Assembly (NCBI RefSeq): GCF_018294505.1
Contig: NC_057796.1
Coordinates: forward strand, 189,499,597-189,563,596
Origin: Triticum aestivum
Lineage: Eukaryota; Streptophyta; Magnoliopsida; Poales; Poaceae
DNA length: 64,000 bases
Reading direction: 5' to 3'
Below are positions 1 to 10,885 of this stretch, piece after piece (the first letter of the stretch is position 1; each line of letters opens with the position of its first letter). The notes beneath the pieces were generated by a model, which was not told the origin of the DNA, made no database searches, and was given only the letters and a program-made list of their open reading frames with translations. The position numbers were made by a program, and so were the translations under genes.

Positions 1-798
1 GCTGTTCCCCTGGATGCCTCTCCCCCTCCGTCCGCTTCCTCAGCGACACTTGCCGGCGAACGCCCACGAGAGCACAGTGCCCCGACATGTTTTAATGCGC
101 TTGGCCGCTTCTTCCCCGTGCTCCTTTGGCCGCCTCCACCCAGTGAGAACCTCCACTGCTCCTCCTACGTCGTCTACCTCCGAGCTCGCGAGCATGGGCA
201 CGCGTCCGCGGCGCCGAACACGCGTCCGCGGAGACGCCAACTCGACCTCCTCCTCCTCCGCCTATATAAGGCCACCCTGACCCCGTCTTGCTTCACCACT
301 GGCCTCCTGCACCTCCTCTAGCCTCCCCTGGTCACTTCCCCGAGCTCGAGCGGCTCTCCCCACCGCCAATTGCCGCCTCGGCCGCCGGCTTCCTCCTCTC
401 AAATTTGTGGCATGCCGAGCCCCTCCCCTCCTCATTCCTCCACCAACCGCTTCCACCATCATCCCGGAGTCACCCCAGCTCCTCAACCCCTCCTCTGGCG
501 CACCGGGGCACCGTGCCCATCTCCTTCCGACGCCACCGTCCGCCGGCCTCGTAGCCACCGCCACCTCGGTCCACCTCACCGATCGTGGTTGGCACCACCA
601 GATGCGCCTCTCTGCGCTGAGCTCGCCCATAGGCGGAGCACTACGGGAGACACCCGGAGTCGCCAGCAAGCCTCGTCGTGGTCGGCCGGTCCTTTGACCA
701 GCGCGGGAGCGAGCGAGGTTGAAGATGAGCCCAGGCCAGGCGGGCCCCACCGCCGGCGGACCCCACTCGTTAGCCGCACAGCCCGTTGACCCGCCCTC
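1..798 (+). mobile_element. GC-rich promoter segment of a gypsy-type LTR, cut by window edge
   Basis: No credible gene is seen. The stretch is very C/G-rich, with a TATA-like box at 263-269. It resembles 44240-45020 in order and wording: the same opening near the left edge, the same GC-rich middle with a TATA box, and the same end reading cagcccgttgaccc. That second copy lies in the interrupted LTR at 44173-47278, so this is most likely the promoter part of the same LTR family, interrupted at 798 by the next element. The overlapping proline/arginine-rich ORFs are base-composition artefacts. What lies to the left is outside the window. Confidence 0.6.
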
Positions 799-2485
799 TG
801 ATACATCTCCAACGTATCTATAATTTTTTATCGTCCCATGCTATTATATTATCTGTTTTGGATGTTTAATGGGCTCTAATATGCTCTTTTATATTATTTT
901 TGGGAATAACCTATTAACCTAGAGCCCAGTGCCAGTTTCTGTTTTTCCTTGTTTTTGAGTATCGCAAAAAACGAATACCAAACGGAGTCCAATTAACCTG
1001 AAACTTCACGGAGATTGTTTTTGGACCAGAAGAAGCCCACGGAGTACCGGAGATGGACCAGAAGAGTCCCGAGGCCACCACGAGAGTGGAGGGCGCGCCC
1101 TACCCCCTTGGGCGCGCCCCCCTACCTCGTGGCCGCCTCGTGGACCCCCTAACTTGTTCCCGACACCAACACCTCTTATATATCCCAAAACTTCCAGAAC
1201 ATAACCTAGATCAGGAGTTCCGCCGCCGCAAGCCTATGTAGCCACCAAAAAACAATCGGGACCCTGTTCCAGCACCCTGCCGGAGGGGGGATCCATCACC
1301 GGTAGCCATCTTCATCATCCCGACGCTCTCCATGACGAGGAGGGAGTAGTTCACCCTCGGGGCTGAGGGTATGTACTAGTAGCTATGTGTTTGATCTCTC
1401 TCTCTCTCTTGTTCTTGATATGGCACGATCTTGATGTATCGCAACCTTTGCTATTATAGTTGGATCTTATGATGTTTCTCCCTCTCTACTCGCTTGTAAT
1501 GGATTGAGTTTTCCCTTCGAAGTTATCTTATCGGATTGAGTCGTTAAGGATTTGAGAATACTTGATGTATGTCTTGCATGTGCTTATTTGTGGTGACAAT
1601 GGGATATTCACGTGATCTACTTGATGTATGTTTTGGTGATCAACTTGCGGGTTCAGTGACCTTGTTAACTTATGCATAGGGGTTGGCACACGTTTTCGTC
1701 TTGACTCTCCGGTTGTAACTTTGGGGCACCGTTTGAAGTTCTTTGTGTTGGTTGAATAGATGAATCTGAGATTGTGTGATGCATATCGCATAATCATACC
1801 CACGGATACTTGAGGTGACATTGGAGTATCTAGGTGACATTAGGGTTTTGGTTGATTTGTGTCTTAAGGTGTTATTCTAGTACGAACTCTAGGATAGATT
1901 GAACAGAAAGAATAGCTTCATGTTATTTTACTACGGACTCTTGAATATATTGATCAGAAAGAATAACTTTGAGGTGGGTTTGTACCCTACAATATTCTCT
2001 TTGTTTGTTCTCCGCTATTAGTGACTTTGGAGTGACTCTTTGTTGAATCTTGAGGATAGTTATATGATCCAATTATGTTATTATTGTTGAGAGAACTTGC
2101 AGTAGTGAAAGTATGAACCCTAGGCCTTGTTTCCAAGCATTGCAATACCGTTTACGCTCACTTTTACCACTTGCTAGCTTGCTGTTTTTATATTTTCAGA
2201 TTACAAAAACCTATATCTACCATCCATATTGCACTTGTACCACCATCTCTTCACCGAACTAGTGCACCTATACAATTTACCATTGTTTGGGTGTGTTGGG
2301 GACACAAGAGACTCTTTGTTATTTGGTTGCAGGGTTGCTTGAGAGATACCATCTTCATCCTACGCCTCCCACGGATTGATAAACCTTAGGTCATCCACTT
2401 GAGGGAAATTCGCTACTGTCCTACAAACCTCTGCACTTGGAGGCCCAACAACGTCTACAAGAAGAAGGTTGTGTAGTAGACATCA
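799..2485 (+). mobile_element. 5' LTR of a non-autonomous Athila-like Ty3/gypsy element
   Basis: The LTR begins TGATACATCTCC and ends GTAGTAGACATCA, giving the expected TG...CA ends over about 1.69 kb. A TATA box lies at 1177-1183, followed by a transcribed-looking stretch with a CT microsatellite near 1396-1412. The tRNA-Asp primer site follows after nine bases. A partial second copy of this LTR (roughly its 1085-2285 part) is present at 47447-48628. The family is one of the TGATAC(A/G)TCTCC LTRs common in Triticeae. The Asp primer site suggests the Athila clade (Sabrina/WHAM/Egug group), but the exact name is from memory. No matching 3' LTR is seen because the element is cut at 4047. Confidence 0.8.
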
Positions 2486-2494
2486 AGCAATTTC

Positions 2495-2512
2495 TGGCGC
2501 CGTTGCCGGGGA
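2495..2512 (+). promoter_or_regulatory. Primer-binding site, tRNA-Asp type
   Basis: TGGCGCCGTTGCCGGGGA lies nine bases after the LTR end. It is the classic plant gypsy primer site complementary to the 3' end of tRNA-Asp, where reverse transcription starts. A degenerate minus-strand counterpart is at 52138-52155. Confidence 0.85.
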
Positions 2513-2609
2513 GGTGAGTGCTTGAAGGTATATCTTTAGATCTTGCAATCAAATCTTTTAGTTTCTTTTTTTATCACTAGTTTATTCTATAAAAGAAAAC
2601 TACAAAAAA

Positions 2610-3581
2610 ATGGAATTAAGGTTGCCTCATATGCTTCATCTTTTTAATGTCTTTCGTGAAAATGATGGGAAGGAAAATTGTGCTCAAATACTAGAAGAAG
2701 AATTACATAGAATGCTTGGCATAAAATATGTGAATGATGAGCATGATTGCAATGTTGTTAGTATGAATTCTTTGAATACCCATGATTCTAATGATATGCA
2801 AAGCCACAAGCTTGGGGCTGCTATGTTTGATGAAGATGATATGTTTAGTCCCCCAAGTTTTGATGAGAATATTTATTATGATGAAAGCATGCCTCCTATT
2901 TATGACGATTATATTTATGAAAGTGGGTTTGGAAGAGTGTCAACTTTAGGAAGTAATGATCCCACTATTTTGGAGGATGTTGAATATTATTGTGATAATT
3001 ATGAAAGTGGATTTGGAGAGGTCATGACTTTATTTAGTGATGAATCCACTATTTCGGAAGAGGTTCCAATTGATTATGAGAACAAAGTTGCTATCTATGA
3101 TGATTATTGTGATGACTTGTATGCTATTAAGAATAATGATAACCATGAAACTTGTCGTCATGATTTTAATTTTCAATTGGATTATGCCTCACATGATAGT
3201 TATTTTGTTGAGTTTGCTCCCACTACTATTCATGAGAAGAAATTTGCTTATGTGGAGAGTAAGAAAAATTCCATTCTTGTAGATAATGAAAAGAATGCTT
3301 TATGTGATGGTTATATTGTTGAATTCATTTATGATGCTACTGAAAATTATTATGAGGGAGGAACATATGCTTGTAGGAATTGCAATAATACCAAGTTTCC
3401 TCTCTATGTGCTTAAAGTTTTGAAGTTATGCTTGTTTTGCCTTCCTATGCTAGTTGATTACTGTTCCCATAAGTTGTTTGCTCACAAAATCCCTATGCAT
3501 AGGAAGTGGGTTAGACTTAAATGTGCTAGTCATATTCTTCATGATGCTCTCTTTATGTTTCAATTCTTATGTTTTATGTGA
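2610..3581 (+). CDS. Acidic hypothetical ORF of a non-autonomous Athila-like element
   Basis: This is an uninterrupted 323-residue frame starting at an ATG about 100 bases after the primer site. I recognise no enzymatic domain, neither gag, protease nor RT. The middle is rich in Asp, Glu, Tyr and Asn and contains two copies of a motif like YESGFGxVxTL (about residues 103-113 and 131-141). The C-terminal third is Cys/His/Lys-rich with a hydrophobic stretch (KVLKLCLFCLPMLVDYC). The ATG follows an A-rich leader. It may be a coding relic of a non-autonomous retrotransposon or an accessory protein. The AT-rich codon use differs from the GC-rich LTR upstream. That it is open is clear; that it is translated is unknown. 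Confidence 0.5.
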   Translation: MELRLPHMLHLFNVFRENDGKENCAQILEEELHRMLGIKYVNDEHDCNVVSMNSLNTHDSNDMQSHKLGAAMFDEDDMFSPPSFDENIYYDESMPPIYDDYIYESGFGRVSTLGSNDPTILEDVEYYCDNYESGFGEVMTLFSDESTISEEVPIDYENKVAIYDDYCDDLYAIKNNDNHETCRHDFNFQLDYASHDSYFVEFAPTTIHEKKFAYVESKKNSILVDNEKNALCDGYIVEFIYDATENYYEGGTYACRNCNNTKFPLYVLKVLKLCLFCLPMLVDYCSHKLFAHKIPMHRKWVRLKCASHILHDALFMFQFLCFM

Positions 3582-4047
3582 GCATCATTGAAATCATCAT
3601 GCCTAGCTAGGGGCGTTAAATAATAGAGCTTGTTGGGAGGCAACCCAATTTTATTTTTGTTCTTTGCTTTTTGCTCCTGTTTAGTAACAAATAATTCATC
3701 TAGCCTCTGTTTAGATTTTGTTCTATGTTTTAATTAGTGTTTGTGCCAAGTAGAACCTTTGGGAAGACTTGGGTGAGGTCTTTGCGATCTTGCTGTAAAA
3801 AACAGAAACTTTTGCGCTCACGAGATTAGCTGCCATTATTTACTGGAGAGTGATTTTAGGTTGATTATTTTTGAAGATGATTAATAGACAAATTCCTCAG
3901 GTCCACCAATTTATTTGAGAATTTTTGGAGTTCCAGAAGTATTCGAACAAATCAGATTGCTCTAGACTTTTCTGTTTTTGACAGATTCTGTTTTCATTGT
4001 GTTGTTTCCTTATTTTGATGAATCTATGAATAGTATCGGAGGGTATG
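3582..4047 (+). mobile_element. Internal non-coding remainder of the Athila-like element
   Basis: Non-coding sequence follows the ORF stop. The part around 3598-3650 (ggcgttaaataat...gggaggcaacccaa) recurs inverted at about 51080-51130, tying this element to the minus-strand element at 48629-52150. The stretch ends abruptly at 4047, where a different LTR begins, so the rest of this element is missing or displaced. Confidence 0.6.
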
Positions 4048-7000
4048 TGTGACGCCCCAAGACCAGCACTCCAGATGCCTTCCTTGTATATCGAGATTCG
4101 TCATGAGATTTGTTTTGTTCGTGGCATTCATCATTGCATCATTTGCATTGCATCATGTCATTATGCAACCCTTTTTAAAACACAACTTAAATAAATAGTA
4201 TGGATCTTCGATCCATTTAAATTGAGGGAATTCACATGGTGATTTCTCTTTATAACATATCCTCTTGATATTTAGGGAGCTATAATAAATAATCCATTAG
4301 TTTGGAATTGACCGCAACCCACTTGCAATTTAATTCTCATGCCTTTTTGCCTCAAGTTTGTTCTCCAAACTTTCTCCATTTATCGAGGCTCCACCTAAAT
4401 TCTCAACATTTTTGGGCACTCCTAAAACCTCGTCCTAGTTCAAACCATTTGAATTAAATTCAAATGAGTTTGAATTAAACTCTTCCATGTCGCGTGAAAT
4501 TTCTTTTCTTGGGCTAAGTATAATTCTTAGACTCTGTAGGAGAAGTTTCAGCATTTTCCAAAACCCCTAGCTATTTCTTTCCTTTCCTTTTCCTTCTATC
4601 TATTTTTCTGTAGGTGGGAAATAGCGAGAAGGTTGGCCTTTTGCTCTGAAGCTGCAACTAGCCCATCTAGGCCCAGTTCTTTTGAGGAGATTGTGGAGAA
4701 TCTCAGTCTAGAAAATCCTGAGCGAAAAGAACTCGATTTGCCTTCCAGAATCTTGAGAGGATTCTACAGAATCCTATTGCAAACCAAAATCCTCAAAAAA
4801 CATGGATTTTCACAGAATCTCAGGATTCTGGTAAGTCCCTCAAAACAAAACGCTTCAGGTATGGGAATACCCCTATTGGAGCGACAATTTACAGTTGAAC
4901 AGCCCCTTTCGCACCACCGAGCAGTCCAGCAACCGCTCGATCCCCCACGAGCGCTAGCCACCGCTCCGCCTGATGCCGCCGGACGGGAGCTCCACCAGCC
5001 CGCCACCGGCCGCCCTTTGGTTGTCTAGACTCCACGCCGGTTCTCGCCTCCGGGCCGTCCCACTCCTCGCGATGGCCCGCCTCGCCGCCTCCGGACGGGA
5101 GCTCCGCCAACCCCGCTCCTCACGCCGCCGCCGGACGGGAGCCTCGTCATCCCTGCTCCTCGCCACGCCGCTGGACGGGAGCTCCGCCAACCCGCCACCG
5201 CCTTGTCGCCTCAGGCCACCCTACCTAGACGCCCGCCGGACGCGAGCTCCTGTTCGTTGACTGTCTCTCTTTTGCCTCCTCTGTATTCTTCTGTTTGTTT
5301 CTCTGTCAATATCTAGGTGAATATATGCATGGGTTGATGAATAAACAATACTGGTAATGGATTGATGTTTGTTTGATTGTTTGAATTTGTAGCTACTGCT
5401 TGATAATTTCAATTTTGTACAATTTGCTTGATAATTCGGTACTGCTACTTGTGCTTGGTAATTTTGGTATGTGTTGATGAATAGATGATGTATGTATGTG
5501 CTGATGGATAGATATTTTCGATGGAGAAAGTCAGTGCAGCTAAAGCTAAAGCGTAAACAATTCTTATCAAGCTGTTTCTGTCTAAGGGCAGGGTAGACAT
5601 TTCAGCACATAACTCAATCCACAATTTCAAACTACAATTTTAGAAAAGAACTCGATGGTAGATTCTGCAGGAAGCAGATTCTGTGAGAATTTTCCAGAAT
5701 CTTGATTCTGCAGAATCCAACACGAAAAGAACTGGGCCCTAACCTCCTAGGCCCAACCTCCAAGGCCCATCCGCAGCCCAGTCGGTGCCTGTTAACCCTA
5801 GCCCCGACCCCCTCCTCTCGATCTCTCCCTCTCGTCCTCCCACACTGCCGTCACTCACACACACGCACGCATTGAGCCAGGGAGAGGAGCTCCCTGCACC
5901 CAATCTCCTCGCCGCCTCCACCGCAAGACCCCCGCGCCTGACCTCCTCCTTTCTGCCCTTGGTGCCGCGCCACCGGACCTCCCCGTCGCCCTCGTCGTCG
6001 ACCATCGCTGCCCCTGCAGCCTCCCCTCCTCCGCGTCGTCGCCTCCCCATGGCGCCACGCCTGGCCTCCCGCGCCACCATCATCTCCAGCCGCCTGCATC
6101 GTCACCTTCCCCTCGCCGGCCTCCTATGCACCGCCCGACCTCCCTTCCTCTGCTCCCTTCACGCTTCCGGCCGCCCCTTCGCCCGCCGCCCGGCGACCCT
6201 GCTGCTCATCGGGACAAGCAGAAGCCCTTCCATGGCGGCCGACGGACCCAGCCAGGGGCACTCCCCTTCCTCTGCTGCTCCCAACCGCACCGTCGCCCAA
6301 GTCCATCGGAGGACCTTGGCTGCCACCATGGAGACCCAAGCCGCCGACCTCGTCGGGACTCCACCTCCGTCTCGCGCCCGCAGCCATCCTCTGGATCGAG
6401 AGGAGCTCGTCCCGAGTCCCTTCTGCCCGTCCATGCCGCCCTTGAGCCCTGACGCCCCCTTTGCTGCGTTGCACGCCCATGGCATCCTCATCGCTCAAGC
6501 CTTGCCCCGCACCCTGCTGCCTTCGGTTGCTATTGGTTTGTTTGGCCATCATGGACATGTTGCTACGGACGCCAAGTACGACTACACCACGGTGATACGT
6601 GAACGACTACACGGCTACGACAGGTGTACCTCTACATCCTGGAATCGCTAAGTACGGCACCGAAACGCAAGTACAACAAGGAACCCCGAAGGACATGGAT
6701 GCGCCAAGTTCCTCTCCGACACGTGTATGACTACCGTCGCGTGAACGACTACTTCCACTACGAACTCGATCCGCCAAAATGTATGCTTCGAAGGTATAAC
6801 CCCGAGACAACGCCCGTGAACGAATGCTTTGTTGTATGAGATGCCCGCATTTGCACCGTGTCCGAATTTGTCACTTGCACGGTCCTCCTCGTTTGCCATG
6901 CGTTGACCCGTGGGAACCCGGTAACCGGATCACCCCACCATCTTTTGCATGTTCTGCACATCCACACTTTCATTCGCACCGACATCTCGATGAGTTGTCG

Positions 7001-8546
7001 GATCATCGGAATGTTGCCGTGGCATCATTTTCGGATTCGTTGCCATGGCACCCTTTCTTTCCACCACGGTGACAAATGCTTCATAACATGCTCATGTCAA
7101 CATTTTCATAAAATTGCATTAAACTTGTTTATGTCATCCACATCATGATAACAACATTTAAAGTGTAAATTTGTTGTTTGCTTTAAAAATGCTAATGACA
7201 TGTGGGGATTTTCCGGAATTGTTGTTTGTTGTTTCCGGCCCCATTTAACTTGCTTGAATAGTAGTTTACTTATGCTCCACCTCTTGCCATGTTAAGAACA
7301 TTTAAACTTGTTGGGTTCTTAGACGAGATCAAACTAAATAATCTAATGTGGTGTTTCGTTAATATGCAACTTGTTGCATATTGAGCTCCACTTAATTTGT
7401 AGTATTGTTTGTGCACTTTGCCATGCCATGCTTCATTAAACCGGACATGCATCATACTTGATTTTGCATCATGACATGCTTATGTGATGGTTGTTTACCA
7501 TGTTGTTTGCTTATTTCCGGTTGCGCTTCTCCTTCTTAGTTCCGCTTACGCTGCGATTGTGAGGATCGACTACGTCCGTTTGTCTTCTACATGGACTCAT
7601 TCTTCTTCCTTGCGGGATCTCAGGCAAGATGGCCATTACACTCGATATCACTTCTATCTTTGCTTGCTAGTTGTTTGTTCTATCGCTATGTCACTCTACC
7701 TACCACCTGTTTATCATGCCTCCCATATTGCCATGTCAAGCCTCTTACCCACCTTCCTAGCAAACAGTTGATTGGTTATGTTACCGCTTTACTCAGCCCT
7801 CTTATAGCATGGTTAGTTGCAAGTGAAGTTGAAGATTGCTTCATGTTGGAACATGTTTATGTTGGGATATCACAATATCTCTTATTTTGATTAATGCATC
7901 TATATACTTGGTAAAGGGTTGAAGGCTCGGCCTTATGCCTAGTGTTTTGTTCCACTCTTGCCGCCCTAGTTTCTGTCATACCGGTGTTATGTTCCTTGAT
8001 TTTGCGTTCCTTACGCGGTTGGGGTTATGGGACCCCCTTGATAGTTCGCTTTGAATAAAACTCCTCCAGCAAGGCCCAACATTGGTTTTCCAGTTGCCTA
8101 CCACCTATGCCTTCCCTTGGGGTCTGCAGCCCTGAGGGTCATCTTTATTTTAACTCCCCCGGTCTAGTGCTCCTCTGAGTGTTGGTCCAAACTAGAGCCC
8201 TTTGCAGCGCCACCTCAGGGAAACTTGAGGGCTGGTTTTAGTTGTACGGATTGCTCATTTGGTGTGCCCTGAGAACGAGATATGTGCAGCTCCTATCAGG
8301 ATTTGTCGGCACAGTCGGGTGGTCTTGCTGGACTTGTTTTACCATTGTCAAAATGTCTTGTACCGGGACTCCGAGTCTGATCGGGTTATTCTGGGAGAAG
8401 GAATATCCTTCGTTGATCGCGAGAGCTTGTGATGGGCTAAGTTGGGACACCCCTGTAGGGTATAAACTTTCGAGAGCCGTGTCCGCGGTTATGTGGCAGA
8501 TGGGAATTTGTTAATATCCGGTTGTAAAGAACTTGACACTTGACTT
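4048..8546 (+). mobile_element. Long gypsy-type LTR, interrupted by a DNA transposon
   Basis: The LTR starts TGTGACGCCCCAAGACC, a typical grass gypsy LTR opening. A GC-rich zone at 5760-6540 looks like LTR promoter and leader sequence and yields only compositional ORFs. From about 6600 to 8540 the sequence is non-coding with no motif I recognise. No LTR end is reached before the CACTA terminus at 8547. A DNA element occupies 4670-5738, so the LTR proper is at least about 3.4 kb. No gag-pol of this element is present. The ORFs at 5785-6651 and 6624-7148 lack family features and are not called. Confidence 0.55.
4670..5738. mobile_element. Non-autonomous PIF/Harbinger-like DNA transposon with TSD CTA
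   Basis: The left end reads GGCCCAGTTCTTTTGAGG. The right end is its inverted match, AAAAGAACTGGGCC, giving terminal inverted repeats of about 14 bases. The trinucleotide CTA flanks both ends (4667-4669 and 5739-5741). A three-base TSD and a GGCC-type terminus suggest PIF/Harbinger, though CTA is not the usual TWA. Repeated AGAATC/GATTCT motifs lie just inside both ends. No transposase is present. The middle (about 4900-5260) is GC-rich with an irregular repeat around GGACGGGAGCTCC at 4979, 5093, 5135 and 5173, which looks like picked-up promoter or first-exon sequence. Confidence 0.7.
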
Positions 8547-9604
8547 CACTACAAAAAAATACACTTCCGTGATGATACGTGTTTGTCACAGTAGGTCGCG
8601 TTTTTTGTCATGCATGTACATCCATGACAAATTTATGACAGAATCAAGATAGTCATACCTGTGCTATCATAGAAGTGTTCCATGACATTACCAAAATTAT
8701 CATCACGAAAGTGTCCACTTCCATGACGATAAATCGCGCGTCACAGAAGTGCTTTCGTCAAGGGTGACCGACACGTGGCATCCACCGTAACGGAACGCCG
8801 TTAAGCTATCGGGTCCGGTTTTGGATCCGATAACCCGTTAACAGCCCCGACCAATGGGGATTTTCCACGTGTAAAATCATCATTGGCTGGAGGAAACACG
8901 TGTTGGCTCACCGTTGGGACAGATGTCATCCACTCATTGGACCCAAAGCGCCTATGATACGTCGACACGTGGCACGGCCCAACAGAGGCTCATTCCTGTG
9001 AAAAGAACGGCCCGTTTGACTTGGTCAAAAGGTGGCGGGCCGGCCCACGGCAAGCCTGTTAACGGCATGTTCGCATATATCCCATTTACAGCCCGCTAAC
9101 CCAGGGCCCGTTTACGGCCTATCCGAATTAGGCCCAGTAGCATCATCTGGGCTGTCCAATATATTTCCAGCCCGTTTTAACTTCCGTCCCATGTATGGCC
9201 CATGACATCTTTTGGCCCATCTCAGGCCCTTAGTAACCCTCGGCCCATGGTAAAACTGGCCTGTGATGAACAGTGTATCACTTTATACCCATTGACGGCC
9301 CATTATACCGTTGGGCCGTTTCTAGCCTATGTTATCTTTCGGCCTTCTCAGGGCCCATTTATTCTTGGGCTCATTTCCAGCATTCGTTTACTTACGGCCC
9401 GTTACAGGCCTTTTCTACTTGTGGGCCAAATTCAGCCCGTGATACAGTCGGCCTGTTTGTGGCCCGTTAATCTGTTGGGCCATTTTCATAGCATCATCAA
9501 ATACGACCGTTTAACGGCCCATTATGGTCAGCCCATAAAACGTACGATTTCCACTCTAGCCCGTTTACGGCCCCTTATATGGCCCGTACAAGGCCCATAG
9601 ATGA

Positions 9605-9790
9605 GACGGCCCGTAGAAGGCCCATTGACCCGACGGCCCATAGAAGGCCCATTAACCCGACGGCCCATAGAAGGCCCATGGATCCGCTGGCCCATGGAAG
9701 GCCCATGGATCTGACAGCCGTTAGAAGGCCCACGGATCCGACAGCCCATAGAAGGCCCACGAATCCGACGGCCACAGAAGGCCAGGGATC
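9605..9790. repeat. 27-bp tandem array in the CACTA element
   Basis: Six clear units and a decayed seventh start at 9605, 9632, 9659, 9686, 9713, 9740 and 9767. The consensus is like GACGGCCCATAGAAGGCCCA followed by seven variable bases. The looser GGCCCGTTTACGG-type motifs upstream at 9100-9600 appear to be older relatives. Such subterminal arrays are typical of CACTA elements and are thought to bind the transposase. The units touch each other with no spacers, so this is not CRISPR. Confidence 0.85.
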
Positions 9791-10170
9791 GTCCATCCCG
9801 TAGATGGCCCATGGAACGTACAGCCTGTGGAGGGCCATGGTCACTACAACGTTTGGGCGAGTTGGCCCCCGTTTGAACGATATAGCATATTCAAAGAATT
9901 ATCCTACTCTATACTATCACCTCTAAAAAACATACACTATACAATAAAGATACTAAGGCATAGAAACGTAGAATAATCCTACACTATACAATAAAGAAAT
10001 TACAGCCGATTATACCCACTAGGCATTATGGTTCGGCACCAGTGATAATAAAGCATACACAAACAGCAAATTACATACACTGGGCAAATACAGCTCATAC
10101 ATCATGGACGCGCATCAACATAACTTACCATTTGAACTATAATCTCTTCAGAAAATAGGATTGGCCGGAT

Positions 10171-10434
10171 TTAGATAGCAGAAATTTTAGTCTGCAAAAT
10201 CGTCAATTCCTTCGTTGTTACCTCAGTGTCTTGTTTCATTTCTTTGACTCCTGCATCTAATACCTGCATGTCCAGTCTCAACTTGTTGATTGTACGTTCA
10301 GAATCATGTACACGTTGTCTTGCCACCTCTAGTTGATGCTCGAGAACATCAGCACATTCCAATTCCAATCCATAATCATTCGGTAACGGCCATGCCGCAC
10401 TGCTCGCAGATCTTTGTGTTGATGTCACTTCATC
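10171..10434 (-). CDS. Terminal exon of a CACTA-encoded coiled-coil protein
   Basis: On the minus strand an open frame of 87 codons runs from just after a canonical TTTCAG acceptor (ending at 10435) to a stop at 10171. No ATG is needed if it is an internal or last exon. The peptide is strongly helical: heptad-like leucines and charged residues (LEHQLEVARQRVHDSERTIN, then KLRLDMQVLDAGVKEMKQ) suggest a coiled coil for much of its length. It is probably the C-terminal part of the second gene (a TnpA-like DNA-binding or accessory protein) of the CACTA element. The family assignment is inference from position. Upstream exons are not recognisable because the element is truncated just beyond. Confidence 0.45.
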   Translation of the reverse strand, partial: DEVTSTQRSASSAAWPLPNDYGLELECADVLEHQLEVARQRVHDSERTINKLRLDMQVLDAGVKEMKQDTEVTTKELTILQTKISAI

Positions 10435-10820
10435 CTGAAATGTTTCTGTAAGTACACATGACTAGGGCAAAAATATAGTTACAACAATGAAGCGAGCAAG
10501 ACAGACTATTTTGTACATGGCAAAACAGGACTAACAATAATGTTACATGTCCTGAAGCATAAGCAGGTGATATTTTAAAAATTATAAAAAGGTAGTCTGT
10601 GCAGCCTGCATACAGAAATCTCTCTTAGCTCACCAGAGGAGCATGATGTTGGGGCCCAATCCAAAACACAGACAAGTTACAAATTTAGACAGCACATTGC
10701 GTAGAAGTAAGCAAGCAGTTGGCCATTCTATAGCTCAATTAAAGTCTTAGGGAGCATAATGAACAACAGAGGATTTCATACAAACATACAACAGCAAGCA
10801 AAACTATGCAATCATTAGCC

Positions 10821-10885
10821 TAGTATAAACTAGATTGTGAGCCTCATTCAATAATAGTTCGTTAATAGTATAAACTAGATTGTGA
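10821..10885. repeat. 20-bp direct duplication at the CACTA/gypsy junction
   Basis: TAGTATAAACTAGATTGTGA occurs at 10821-10840 and again at 10866-10885, separated by 25 bases. The second copy abuts the first recognisable codons of a 5'-truncated reverse transcriptase. The duplication is far longer than a transposon TSD and looks like copied filler DNA at a deletion junction. Confidence 0.75.

Larger units (their letters stand above)
8547..10881. mobile_element. One end of a Jorge-like CACTA transposon, truncated
   Basis: The terminus CACTACAAAAAAATACAC at 8547 has the CACTA signature. The following several hundred bases (DNA repeated around GACACGTGGCA and GGCCCGTTTAC motifs) match my memory of the Triticeae CACTA family Jorge. 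The interior holds a 27-base tandem array and one coding exon on the minus strand. The second terminus is missing: the sequence stops at 10881-10885, where a truncated gypsy element begins. No transposase domain is present, so only the left flank and part of an internal gene remain. The bases before the terminus (CTT, 8544-8546) would be the TSD, but no partner is available. Confidence 0.8.

Noticed and set aside
14..789. Overlapping Pro/Arg/Ser-rich ORFs on both strands
   Set aside because: They arise from GC-rich LTR promoter sequence, and the related segment at 44240-45020 does not preserve one common frame.
4764..5260. Host gene exon in the PIF/Harbinger-like element
   Set aside because: No frame shows domain character and no splice or start context is consistent. 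At most it is captured promoter or UTR sequence.
5785..6651. 288-codon Pro/Ser-rich ORF
   Set aside because: Compositional ORF in a C-rich LTR zone, open in several frames at once, with no domain.
9605..9790. Regular 27-bp repeats as a possible CRISPR array
   Set aside because: Units are contiguous with no spacers, vary among themselves, and sit in a plant CACTA transposon.
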